From an uncultured Eubacteriales bacterium (GTDB taxonomy: Bacteria; Bacillota; Clostridia; Peptostreptococcales; Anaerovoracaceae), in assembly GCA_900547295.1 (NCBI GenBank), contig URGK01000003.1, positions 8,611 through 72,610 on the forward strand: a DNA stretch of 64,000 bases, given 5' to 3'. Positions 43,598-51,546 of this stretch are shown piece after piece. The position numbers and the translations under genes were made by a program. Positions within the stretch are counted from its first letter, which is position 1. Each line of letters begins with the position of its first letter. The notes below the pieces were generated by a model that was given only the letters and a program-made list of their open reading frames with translations, did no database searches and was not told where the DNA came from.

Positions 43598-44534
43598 ATG
43601 AAAAATGCAGGGAAATTTGTATTGCCTCTGTGCATGATACTGTGCTTTCTTCTTTTTGACACGGCGATTTTTTTGATATTCACAAAACCCTGTCTGTCTG
43701 ACAGAAGCCGGGGCATGCAGGCAAAATCAATAGAGCTTGATAAATATCTGCCCTTTGAGGAGAATTCCGAGATAGTAAAAGTTGATTCGGAATATAAATT
43801 AAACGGAAATTTGCCGGTAATAGACGGAGCAGCGGCATTGTATCCTGTTTTTTCCGCATTTGCAAATGCTCTGTATCCGGAAAATCAGGTGATTTTTGAC
43901 GGAAAAAACTTTATGCCGGGGAGCAAGCTTCAGATGAACAATACACGTGAAGCCTATAAGGAGGTAGTTGACGGAACAGCTGATATAGTATTCTGTGCAG
44001 CGCCGTCAGAAGAACAGCTTGCCTATGCCAAGAAAAAAGGCGTGAAGCTTGAACTGGTTCCTATAGGCTCGGAAGCTTTTTTTTTATCGTGAATTCGTCA
44101 AATCCGGTTAAAGGGCTTACCGTTGAACAGATAAAGGGGGTTTACAACGGAACATATAAATTCTGGTCGCAGGTCGGAGGAGACAGAAGTCCGATAAATC
44201 CTTTACGGCGAAATGAAGGCAGGCAATGCTTTCTTTTATGAACGGTGAGGAAATGAAGGCAAATCCCTTTGGCATTTTCGGCAGATCCATAGGATTTTCC
44301 TTCAGATATTATGTCAAGGACGTGGTAAAAAAGGGAAATGTCAGGATGCTGTCGATAGACGGGGTATATCCTAATATAAAAAATATTGCCAATGGAAGCT
44401 ATCCTGTCGTAGCAAATTTTTACGCTGTATACGATAAAGCAAACAGCAATCTGAATGTTGGGAAATTCGTTGATTGGGTTCTGTCGGAGGAAGGGCAGGA
44501 AATTGTGAAAAAGACGAGATATGTGCCGCTATAG
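43598..44534 (+). pseudogene. PstS-like substrate-binding protein, two frameshifts
   Basis: The N-terminus has a membrane anchor (FVLPLCMILCFLLFDTAIFLIF). LPVIDGAAALYPVFSAFANALY, TADIVFCAAPSEEQ, NSSNPVKGLTVEQIKGVYNGT and a C-terminal GSYPVVANFYAVYDK with DWVLSEEGQEIVKKTRYVPL are the phosphate-binding-protein pattern. The frame is lost in a run of nine T residues (44077-44085). It is lost again near 44215, where RNEG is followed by loss of the expected SGSQTA segment, a small deletion of about a dozen bases. The second lesion is a deletion, so decay is likely real. No pst transporter genes are nearby. Confidence 0.75.
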
Positions 44535-44560
44535 CAAAATAGAACAAATTATATAGAAGG

Positions 44561-44597
44561 GCCGGGTAGTAAATTGTATGCTATCCGGCGATTTTAT
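44561..44597 (+). terminator. Terminator before repeat copy 3
   Basis: GCCGGGTAG pairs with CTATCCGGC with one G-U, then GATTTTATT. Confidence 0.7.
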
Positions 44598-44603
44598 TAT
44601 GCA

Positions 44604-44691
44604 GGATATCTCAACGGAAGCACATTGAGAAGAGGCGTTCTTTAAGGTCGGCATAGGAGAACAGGAACCTTTCGTTCTGTCCGGTATACTT
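44604..44691. repeat. Terminator-associated palindromic element, copy 3 (diverged)
   Basis: About 88 bp. It aligns with copy 2 from its TATCAAC...GCACCTTG region through the final GTATA.TT, but lacks the first hairpin. It also follows directly on a terminator with the same TTTTATTATG junction. Confidence 0.5.
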
Positions 44692-44722
44692 CTTTATTTC
44701 GTATGCGTGGCTGCAATCAATT

Positions 44723-44738
44723 TATGCAGGGCAACATA
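44723..44738 (+). promoter_or_regulatory. Candidate upstream activator site for operon 1
   Basis: TATGCA-GGGCAA-CATA, 100 bp upstream of the -24 element. The same TATGCA-N6-CATA pattern occurs at about the same distance before the second sigma-54 promoter. Confidence 0.45.
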
Positions 44739-44822
44739 AAAGCAGCAGAAAAAATAGCTTCGGAATTTTTAGAATTGTTGTAAAATGAACGTATTTTTGC
44801 AATAATGACATGTAAACGTCTA

Positions 44823-44839
44823 TTGGCATATATGTTGCA
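44823..44839 (+). promoter_or_regulatory. Sigma-54 (-24/-12) promoter 1
   Basis: TTGGCA-TATATG-TTGCA fits YTGGCA-N6-TTGCW with the invariant GG and GC at correct spacing. It is 52 bp before the first gene of the operon. Confidence 0.8.
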
Positions 44840-44890
44840 TTAACACATAGATACAGTATGATTTTCGAAAAAGGACGGAGGTAGAAGAAA

Positions 44891-45496
44891 ATGAAATCAT
44901 TGACACAAGGAAAGTACGAATATGTATTGCCTGCAACTTTTAGTGATGAGGAGGCTCTTGAGCTTAAAATGAACAAAATTCACCCCAAAATATTTGGGAT
45001 ATTCTGCCCTGTCAAATATGAGTTGAAGCATTCGGAAAAAGTACAGGTTCCATACTTGTTTTTGGTTTTTGATTATCGTTTGATACGTAGCCGGGAAAGC
45101 ATATCAAAAAACACTTTGGGCAGATTTGACCGCGAGGGGCAAATAGGAATTATATATGATTTGAATGAAGCGCACCCTTTTCATTATGATCTGCTCGATG
45201 ACCTGGGTCTGATACGCAAAAAGCAGGAAAGGCTTGAAGGAAGAATATTAAAACCTGCATGCTCCATAGATGAAGCCGTGGAGGCGAGCAAAGAGTGTGC
45301 AAAATGGGAGTACCTGAAAAGAGCTTTTCATGCCGTCCCGCAAATTACGGTTGCCAGAAAACAGATGTTTTACAGAGAGGCAATTAAATTAGAGCTTGAA
45401 AGTAATGGTAAGCAATATATCAAATACGCCTACAAAGATAACTTTGGAACTGAAAACGAACACGTTAGCGGACTTAAAGTAAGACTTCAGGTTTGA
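44891..45496 (+). CDS. Unrecognised 201-residue soluble protein, first gene of sigma-54 operon
   Basis: RBS GGAGG at 44877-44881. No signal peptide or membrane helix. It has mixed charged/hydrophobic segments: SDEEALELKMNKIHPKIFGI, YLFLVFDYRLIRSRES, GRILKPACSIDEAVEASKEC, ending IKYAYKDNFGTENEHV. I do not recognise a family. It is co-transcribed with a sodium:solute symporter 16 bp downstream and lies in a regulon for amino acid oxidation, so a substrate-related enzyme or binding role is possible but not shown. Confidence 0.7.
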   Translation: MKSLTQGKYEYVLPATFSDEEALELKMNKIHPKIFGIFCPVKYELKHSEKVQVPYLFLVFDYRLIRSRESISKNTLGRFDREGQIGIIYDLNEAHPFHYDLLDDLGLIRKKQERLEGRILKPACSIDEAVEASKECAKWEYLKRAFHAVPQITVARKQMFYREAIKLELESNGKQYIKYAYKDNFGTENEHVSGLKVRLQV

Positions 45497-45512
45497 AGGA
45501 GGGATTGTATCT

Positions 45513-46967
45513 ATGGTTGATTTTAAAGAATTATGGGGTGTCTTTGACTGGGCGGTTCTGGCACTTTATTTCATCGGTGTCATGAGCGTGGGCTTCGTCA
45601 TGCACCGTAAGGCAAGCAAGAATTTCAAAAGCTTTTTTGTTGCTTCAAGAAGACTGACAATACCTGTACTTATTGGTGTGGCAGGGGCGGCATGGTATGA
45701 CTCCTGGACGATTGTAGGTCTCGGAGAATTGGGAAGTACCCTGGGAATTTCGATAATACTTTTCTATGTGGTTCCGGGAGCTGTTCTAAGACTTCCGCTG
45801 GCATTGTGGATAGGACCGATTACAAGAGAAAAACTGCCCGACTGGGTTATCACTCTGCCGGATATGATAAAGTTTTTCTACAATAAAACCTCGGGAGTAT
45901 TGTCAAGTATTGTTCCTATGGCGTCAATTCTCTACTGCTGTGCGTTATTGTTTGCGGCAGGTGATGTTCTTCATATGGTATCCGGAATGCCGATATGGCT
46001 GGCAATGGTAATAGGCGGATTTGCAATAATTCTCTATACTACAATGGCCGGAATGTGGGCGCTGGCAGTTACAGACCTGATTCAGTTTGCGGTTATGACA
46101 GTTTCCGCAGGAGCTGTGCTCTTTGGAATTATTTCATACTACGGAAGCGGCGGAGTCCTTTGCGATGCGGTGATGGCAAGCGATCCTCTCAAGCTGAGTA
46201 TCGTGGGGCATCAGACCTTCGGCACAGCAATAGGCTACATACTGTCGGCAGCGGCAATGTACGTAAATGCACAGTCGTATCAGCGCTTCGGAGCAGCAAA
46301 GGGCGGCGGAGAAGTCAAGGTGGCATATACATTAATGCTGATGATAGGAACAATTTTCAGCGCTGTAATGGTAATCGTGGGAATGACATCATCTGTTCTT
46401 TTCCCGGATGCGGCGACAGCTTCGGAAGGATTCTGGGGAACCGTATTCACGGTACTTCCTCCGGGAGCAAGAGGATTGTTTGTAGCGGCACTGATTGCGG
46501 CAGTAATGTCGACGGTAAGTGCGGACATGCTCTTTACGGGAGGAATTCTTGTAAAGAATATCTATCAGGATATTTTTAAGCCTGATCTGAGCGACGAAGG
46601 TGTTCTTAAGGGCAGCAGAATAATGATTGTAATTCTGGGATTGTTCATAATAGTAGGAACTTATCTCTGGAGAAACGGTATAGGAAATGCATGGACAATC
46701 ATAGGCGGTTTCCAGGTAGCGGTATTCCTGATTCCTATCCTCGGCGGATTCTTCTACAAGAAAAAGACTCCGATGGGAGGTACTATAGGAATAATCGCAG
46801 GAATCATATTCTATGCAGTATGGCAGTTTATATTAGGTGTTCCTAATGGATTCCCTTCAAGTGTTGCAACTTGGATTTTCGGAGGAATTATATACTTCAT
46901 AGCATGTAAGGCAACATATGGTTCTTATGAAAAATCACAGATAGAAAAGGCAAAAGGAGGAAAATAA
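45513..46967 (+). CDS. Sodium:solute symporter (SSS family)
   Basis: 484 residues with about 13 hydrophobic helices. N-terminal DWAVLALYFIGVMSVGFVMHRKASKNFKSFFVASRRL is the SSS start pattern, and LIAAVMSTVSADMLFTGGILVKN near residue 330 is the conserved sodium-site region of TM8. It takes up an organic substrate with Na+. The sigma-54 operon and the four-part dehydrogenase operon suggest an amino acid such as a proline or N-methyl derivative; the substrate is inferred. RBS GGAGGG. Confidence 0.9.
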   Translation: MVDFKELWGVFDWAVLALYFIGVMSVGFVMHRKASKNFKSFFVASRRLTIPVLIGVAGAAWYDSWTIVGLGELGSTLGISIILFYVVPGAVLRLPLALWIGPITREKLPDWVITLPDMIKFFYNKTSGVLSSIVPMASILYCCALLFAAGDVLHMVSGMPIWLAMVIGGFAIILYTTMAGMWALAVTDLIQFAVMTVSAGAVLFGIISYYGSGGVLCDAVMASDPLKLSIVGHQTFGTAIGYILSAAAMYVNAQSYQRFGAAKGGGEVKVAYTLMLMIGTIFSAVMVIVGMTSSVLFPDAATASEGFWGTVFTVLPPGARGLFVAALIAAVMSTVSADMLFTGGILVKNIYQDIFKPDLSDEGVLKGSRIMIVILGLFIIVGTYLWRNGIGNAWTIIGGFQVAVFLIPILGGFFYKKKTPMGGTIGIIAGIIFYAVWQFILGVPNGFPSSVATWIFGGIIYFIACKATYGSYEKSQIEKAKGGK

Positions 46968-47174
46968 ATGTCAGATAAACATAATAAAATGGGAAATATT
47001 TGCGCAGCACTTTGTGTAATTGTTTGTATCCTGCTTATGATTGGACTTGTTTTGGCTCCGACATCTTTGTTCATTCTGTTGGGAATAGGAAATCTTATAG
47101 CGGGACCTGCCTGTCTGGTGGGATATCTGATAGAAGTGAAACAGGGAGTATTCTCCGGCGAAGATGAGGAGTAG
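46968..47174 (+). CDS. Small membrane protein following the symporter
   Basis: 68 residues, two hydrophobic helices (ICAALCVIVCILLMIGLVL, FILLGIGNLIAGPACLVGYL) and an acidic tail (GEDEE). It starts immediately after the symporter stop. Likely a symporter-associated subunit; family not recognised. Confidence 0.7.
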   Translation: MSDKHNKMGNICAALCVIVCILLMIGLVLAPTSLFILLGIGNLIAGPACLVGYLIEVKQGVFSGEDEE

Positions 47175-47200
47175 CCAATATAATATATCAAACGTAGTAT

Positions 47201-47237
47201 AAAGAGCGCACCTTTTTGAGTGCGTTCTTTATATTTT
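47201..47237 (+). terminator. Terminator of sigma-54 operon 1
   Basis: AAAGAGCGCAC pairs with GTGCGTTCTTT, then ATATTTT. Confidence 0.8.
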
Positions 47238-47293
47238 CGTGATATTATATAAAAGAAAGGGTTTTGTTAGAAAAGTAAAAATACGGAGGAGCT

Positions 47294-49018
47294 ATGGACA
47301 ATAAAATTTCAAAGCAAATAAAAAATATTATATCAAGCAGCGAATTATATACAGACTTTATTTTTGACGATACCATAGGAGTTGTGCTTTACGACAGGAA
47401 GAGTGAAACTGTTGTATTTGCCAATAAAACTGCTTTGAATATGCTCAGAGTCACTACATCAAAAGAAAAAACGTCATTAAGTGAATTTCTTGATGATAAT
47501 GAGCTTGAAGTCATTAGAGGAAACAAATCCGTCAACCTTGTAATGTATGGCCAAAGTATTGATGTAAGGAAATTGAAAACCTCACATGAAAAATACAGCT
47601 GGCTTATATTGCAAGACAACAGTGAACAGTACAGAGTCCGGCATTTACTGAAAGTAGCAGATGAACTTAACAGCAAATTCAGAAATTCTCTGAATTCCTA
47701 CAGCGAGGATTCTTTAATGATAACCGATAAGGATGGTATTTTCAGGTTTGTGGGAAAAGACATATATGAAACCTGCGGTGTCAGCAGGGAATATATATTA
47801 AACAAAAGTGTATATGAACTGGAGGCTGAGAAGCTTTTTTATCCGTCGGTTTCCGCAAGGGTTCTGAGAGAAAAGAAATCTCAGGTGGTTATACAGAATA
47901 CAGCAAAGGGCAAGGAGGTTATTTCTCTTGGTATTCCTACATTTGATGATGTCGGAGAGCTTAAAGAAGTAATCTCGGTTACAACGGACTGCAGCCCTCT
48001 GCTGGATTTGGGGAAAGCTCTCGCGAAGGACGGACACCTTATGCATGACAAAATAGAAGCTCCCGATGAAATTGAAGATATTATCACATGTGATGACAAA
48101 ATGTATCAGGTGGAGTCGCTAATCAGACTGATTGCTCCGACAGATTCGCTTGTTATGATATCAGGAGAGACAGGAACAGGGAAGGAACTGATTGCAAGAA
48201 GCATATATAATTTAAGTGACAGAAGAAAAATGCCTTTTGTTGCCGTCAACTGCGGAGCAGTTTCCGAAAGCATTATAGAGTCAGAGCTTTTTGGATACGA
48301 GCCGGGTTCATTTACGGGGGCGAGCAGCGTGGGCAAAATCGGTTTGATAGAGGCGGCAAACGGAGGAACATTATTTCTTGATGAAGTCGGTGATTTGCCT
48401 GTCAGCCAGCAGGTAAAGCTGCTTCGAATGTTACAGGAAAAAACCATAATGAGGGTAGGGAGTACGGAAGAGGTTCCGGTAGATGTGCGCGTCATTGCCG
48501 CAACAAATATTAAGCTTGAAGAAGCGGTTGCGGAAGGGAGATTCAGAGAGGATCTTTATTACAGGCTGAATGTGGTTCCCATAAATATTCCTCCGCTCAG
48601 AGAGCGCCGCGAAGATATCGTGTTGCTCGTTAAGGCATTTCTTAAGGAATACAATTTAAAACACGGCAAAAATAAGATAATTGCAAAGGACGTAATGCAG
48701 CTGCTGAAGGATTACTCATGGCCGGGTAATGTCAGAGAGCTCAGGAATACTGTCGAACGTCTTGTACTAACAACAAGGGAAGAGAAAATCACGTCGGATA
48801 TGCTGCCGGCAAAATTTACGAAAAGCAGCAAGGAGGGAAAAAGCTGTATTACGGTAAATGAAATAATTACTATCAGCGAAGCCTTCGAGGAAGTCGAAAA
48901 GCAGCTTATCGGTCTGGCGATGAAGCAATATACCACTATGACGGAGATAGCACAGGCTCTTGATGTAAATCAATCGACGATTTCACGGAAAATAGCAAAA
49001 TACGGTCTCAAAGTATAA
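47294..49018 (+). CDS. Sigma-54-dependent transcriptional activator (PAS-AAA-HTH)
   Basis: 574 residues. The N-terminal part (about 20-245) holds one or two PAS-like sensory domains (SEDSLMITDKDGIFRFVGKDIYETCGVSREYILN). The AAA domain has Walker A GETGTGKE at about 291-298 and a GSFTGA loop at about 338-343, a serine variant of the sigma-54-contacting GAFTGA. LFLDEVGDLP is Walker B. The C-terminus is a Fis/TyrR-like HTH (MTEIAQALDVNQSTISRKIAKYGL). It lies between the two sigma-54 operons and is the likely activator of both. PAS suggests it senses the substrate or redox state. Confidence 0.93.
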   Translation: MDNKISKQIKNIISSSELYTDFIFDDTIGVVLYDRKSETVVFANKTALNMLRVTTSKEKTSLSEFLDDNELEVIRGNKSVNLVMYGQSIDVRKLKTSHEKYSWLILQDNSEQYRVRHLLKVADELNSKFRNSLNSYSEDSLMITDKDGIFRFVGKDIYETCGVSREYILNKSVYELEAEKLFYPSVSARVLREKKSQVVIQNTAKGKEVISLGIPTFDDVGELKEVISVTTDCSPLLDLGKALAKDGHLMHDKIEAPDEIEDIITCDDKMYQVESLIRLIAPTDSLVMISGETGTGKELIARSIYNLSDRRKMPFVAVNCGAVSESIIESELFGYEPGSFTGASSVGKIGLIEAANGGTLFLDEVGDLPVSQQVKLLRMLQEKTIMRVGSTEEVPVDVRVIAATNIKLEEAVAEGRFREDLYYRLNVVPINIPPLRERREDIVLLVKAFLKEYNLKHGKNKIIAKDVMQLLKDYSWPGNVRELRNTVERLVLTTREEKITSDMLPAKFTKSSKEGKSCITVNEIITISEAFEEVEKQLIGLAMKQYTTMTEIAQALDVNQSTISRKIAKYGLKV

Positions 49019-49042
49019 AAAGCTATGATAAAAAACAAATTG

Positions 49043-49093
49043 AAAGGTGCAATATTTGGAAAATCTATTACCCAATACAGCACCTCTTTTTTT
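49043..49093 (+). terminator. Terminator after the activator gene
   Basis: AGGTGC and GCACCT pair across a 30-nt loop, followed by CTTTTTTT. Confidence 0.6.
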
Positions 49094-49112
49094 ATGCAGC
49101 AAAATCGGCTAT

Positions 49113-49128
49113 TATGCACCACAGCATA
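49113..49128 (+). promoter_or_regulatory. Candidate upstream activator site for operon 2
   Basis: TATGCA-CCACAG-CATA, 109 bp upstream of the -24 element; see the matching site at 44723. Confidence 0.45.
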
Positions 49129-49221
49129 CAGTATCTTTATTTGCGGCCGGCATTTGCCCGGCTGATCCCGGCACAGCTTGAAAAATCAACGGATTATAAA
49201 AAAAGAAATTTGCAATGTGTA

Positions 49222-49237
49222 TGGCATGGTAATTGCT
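49222..49237 (+). promoter_or_regulatory. Sigma-54 (-24/-12) promoter 2
   Basis: TGGCA-TGGTAA-TTGCT, the full -24/-12 pattern, about 96 bp before the first gene of the dehydrogenase operon. Confidence 0.8.
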
Positions 49238-49333
49238 TTATATAGATATGCAATAACAAATTAACGAAGCATTTATGAATTGAGCGGTGCGCTTTAGCAA
49301 GGAAATAATAAAGAGCAGTAGCAGGAGGTACAA

Positions 49334-49651
49334 ATGAGAATACCTAAACATCCCATATTGGGAACCTACCAAAAAGGAGAAAAAATACGTTTTTATCTGG
49401 ACGGAAAGGAAATGTACGGCTATGAAGGGGATACAATAGCAGCAGCACTGATGGCTGCAGGTGTTACAACCCATCGTCATACGAGAAAAAAAGGAACTCC
49501 CCGGGGAATATTTTGTGCCATAGGCAGATGCACAGATTGCGTCATGGTTGTTGACGGACAGATAAATGTACGTACATGTATCACTCCTCTGAAGGAAGGA
49601 ATGCAGGTTCAGACACAGTATGGACTTTCGGCAAAGGAGGAAACAAAATGA
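49334..49651 (+). CDS. (2Fe-2S)-binding subunit, HcnA/SoxA N-terminal-like
   Basis: 105 residues of ferredoxin-like fold with cysteines in GIFCAIGRCTDCVMVVDGQINVRTC, a plant-type 2Fe-2S pattern. This is the small subunit of HcnABC/LhpB-type amino acid dehydrogenases. RBS AGGAGG. It overlaps the next gene by four bases (ATGA). Confidence 0.88.
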   Translation: MRIPKHPILGTYQKGEKIRFYLDGKEMYGYEGDTIAAALMAAGVTTHRHTRKKGTPRGIFCAIGRCTDCVMVVDGQINVRTCITPLKEGMQVQTQYGLSAKEETK

Positions 49652-51207
49652 AGCGATATGATTTAATTGTAATCGGTGCGGGGCCGGCAGGGTTATCAGC
49701 TGCTATCGAAGGCGCCAAGGCAGGAATGAGAACGGCAGTCTTTGATGAAAACGAAAAGCCGGGAGGTCAGCTGTTCAAGCAGATTCACAAGTTTTTCGGT
49801 TCAAAGGAGCATCATGCCAAGATAAGAGGCATTAATATCGGGACAGAGCTTCTTGAAGAAGCGGAAAATGTCGGAGTAGAGGTACATTTGTCTTCCACGG
49901 TAATGGGTATATTTCCGGAAAAATGCATTTCCGTTGATAACGGCAGCTATATAGAAACCTTCAGAGCTAATTCAATAGTAGTGGCTACAGGGGCAGCAGA
50001 GAAAATGATTCCGTTCAGGGGATGGACGCTGCCGGGTGTAATGGGGGCAGGAGCAGCTCAGACAATGATGAATCTTCACGGAGTTCAGCCGGGGCAGAAA
50101 ATCGTTATGGTTGGAACAGGAAATGTCGGCCTTGTTGTCAGTTTCCAGCTTATTCAGGCAGGCTGCAAGGTTGAAGCACTGATTGATGCTGCCCCTAAAA
50201 TCGGCGGTTACGGCGTCCACGCTGCTAAAGTTGCGCGTACGGGAGTTCCGTTTTATCTTTCTCATACCATTGTTGAAGCAAAAGGAAAAGATCATGTGGA
50301 AAAGGTTGTAATAGCTGAAGTGGATGAACATTTTGTGCCTGTTTCGGGGACGGAAAAAGAAATCGAGGCAGATACGGTTTGCGTTGCCGTCGGATTGAAT
50401 CCTATGAGTCAGGTTGTGAGAACCGCAGGAGTAAAAACTTCGCCTGTAGGCGGTATTGTTCCTGTCTGTGACGAGTTCGGGGAGACCTCAACGCCGGGAA
50501 TTTTCGCTGCGGGAGATGTGTCCGGAATCGAGGAGGCAAGCTCGGCAATGATTGAAGGGCATATAGCGGGAGCCGCGGCGGCAAAATTTACGGGATACAT
50601 GGAAGAAGAAGAGTATGAAAAGAAAACAAAGGAATTTCTTGCTGCGCTTGATACACTCAGACAGGGCATGTTTGCCCCACAGAACAAAGGCAAGGATATA
50701 AAAGAAACCGACGAAGGGCTTCCTGTATCCTGTTCATTGCTTCAAAAGGGTTATATGGATGATAAGGAAATGGAAACATATCCCGGATACAGGCATGGAA
50801 AGGGGGTTCATCCTGTAATTGAATGTTCACAGAATATCCCGTGCAACCCGTGTCAGGATGCCTGCAAATTCGGATGTATCAGCGTAGGTGAAAGAATTAC
50901 GGATCTTCCTGTTGTAAACCTTGAAGCAGGATGCAAAAACTGCGGCAAATGCGTTGCGGATTGTCCGGGACAGGCGATTTTCCTTGTTGATGAGGAAAAC
51001 AATACAGTAACATTGCCTTATGAATTCCTTCCGCTGCCGGAAGTCGGAACGAAGGGAAAAGCCCTCGGAAGAGACGGCAGGACACTGTGTGATGCAGAGA
51101 TTATAGATGTAAAGGATCTTAAGGCTCTGGACAAAACACCGCTTCTTACAATGAAGGTGGAAGACGGGTACGCCATGACTGCACGCTTTTTCAGGGAGGA
51201 GGAGTAA
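49648..51207 (+). CDS. FAD/NAD(P)-dependent oxidoreductase with ferredoxin domain (HcnB/SoxA-like)
   Basis: Start ATG 49648 overlaps the previous stop. The N-terminal FAD motif is DLIVIGAGPAGLSAAIEGAKAG. A second Rossmann motif (MVGTGNVGLVVSFQLIQAG) and GIFAAGDVSGIEEASSAM complete a pyridine nucleotide disulfide oxidoreductase fold. Near residue 400-440 are CNPCQDACKFGC and CKNCGKCVADCPG, two 4Fe-4S motifs, unlike plain HcnB. 519 residues. The added ferredoxin domain suggests electron delivery to an anaerobic acceptor. Confidence 0.9.
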   Translation: MKRYDLIVIGAGPAGLSAAIEGAKAGMRTAVFDENEKPGGQLFKQIHKFFGSKEHHAKIRGINIGTELLEEAENVGVEVHLSSTVMGIFPEKCISVDNGSYIETFRANSIVVATGAAEKMIPFRGWTLPGVMGAGAAQTMMNLHGVQPGQKIVMVGTGNVGLVVSFQLIQAGCKVEALIDAAPKIGGYGVHAAKVARTGVPFYLSHTIVEAKGKDHVEKVVIAEVDEHFVPVSGTEKEIEADTVCVAVGLNPMSQVVRTAGVKTSPVGGIVPVCDEFGETSTPGIFAAGDVSGIEEASSAMIEGHIAGAAAAKFTGYMEEEEYEKKTKEFLAALDTLRQGMFAPQNKGKDIKETDEGLPVSCSLLQKGYMDDKEMETYPGYRHGKGVHPVIECSQNIPCNPCQDACKFGCISVGERITDLPVVNLEAGCKNCGKCVADCPGQAIFLVDEENNTVTLPYEFLPLPEVGTKGKALGRDGRTLCDAEIIDVKDLKALDKTPLLTMKVEDGYAMTARFFREEE

Positions 51208-51210
51208 CGA

Positions 51211-51534
51211 ATGGAATACAAAGTAATTGATCGTACAAAGCCGTTGGGTGAATTCATTTCCGAGCCTGATGATGATTTGATTATTTGCAGATGCGAAGAG
51301 ATAACAAAGGGAGAAATCCGCAGAGCCGTACATGACGGAATGTTTACATTAAACGAAATCAAACGTTATCTGAGATCGGGTATGGGTCTGTGTCAGGGTC
51401 TGACCTGCGGTCTCAATGTAAAAAATATAGTGGCAAGGGAGCTTGAAGTGAGTCCTGCTGAATTAGAGGATACTACACCGAGATCTCCGGCAAGGCCGGT
51501 GGTTGCGAAAGTTTTTGCAGATAACAGAGAGTAA
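51211..51534 (+). CDS. BFD-like (2Fe-2S)-binding protein
   Basis: 107 residues. The BFD domain carries cysteines in DDLIICRCEEITKGEIRRAV and GMGLCQGLTC. Such domains occur as a part of HcnB/LhpE enzymes; here it is a separate protein. RBS GGAGGAG overlaps the previous stop region. Confidence 0.88.
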   Translation: MEYKVIDRTKPLGEFISEPDDDLIICRCEEITKGEIRRAVHDGMFTLNEIKRYLRSGMGLCQGLTCGLNVKNIVARELEVSPAELEDTTPRSPARPVVAKVFADNRE

Positions 51535-51546
51535 GGAGAGCATCAG

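Larger units (their letters stand above)
44535..44890. other. Intergenic region: terminator, repeat copy 3, sigma-54 promoter
   Basis: About 355 bp without a gene. It holds the terminator of the preceding unit, a diverged copy of the palindromic element, an upstream dyad and a -24/-12 promoter. Confidence 0.6.
49094..49333. promoter_or_regulatory. Regulatory region of sigma-54 operon 2
   Basis: About 240 bp with an upstream dyad, a -24/-12 promoter and no ORF. Confidence 0.6.

Noticed and set aside
45995..46579. Long ORF inside the symporter gene in another frame
   Set aside because: It is a shadow of the conserved SSS reading frame.
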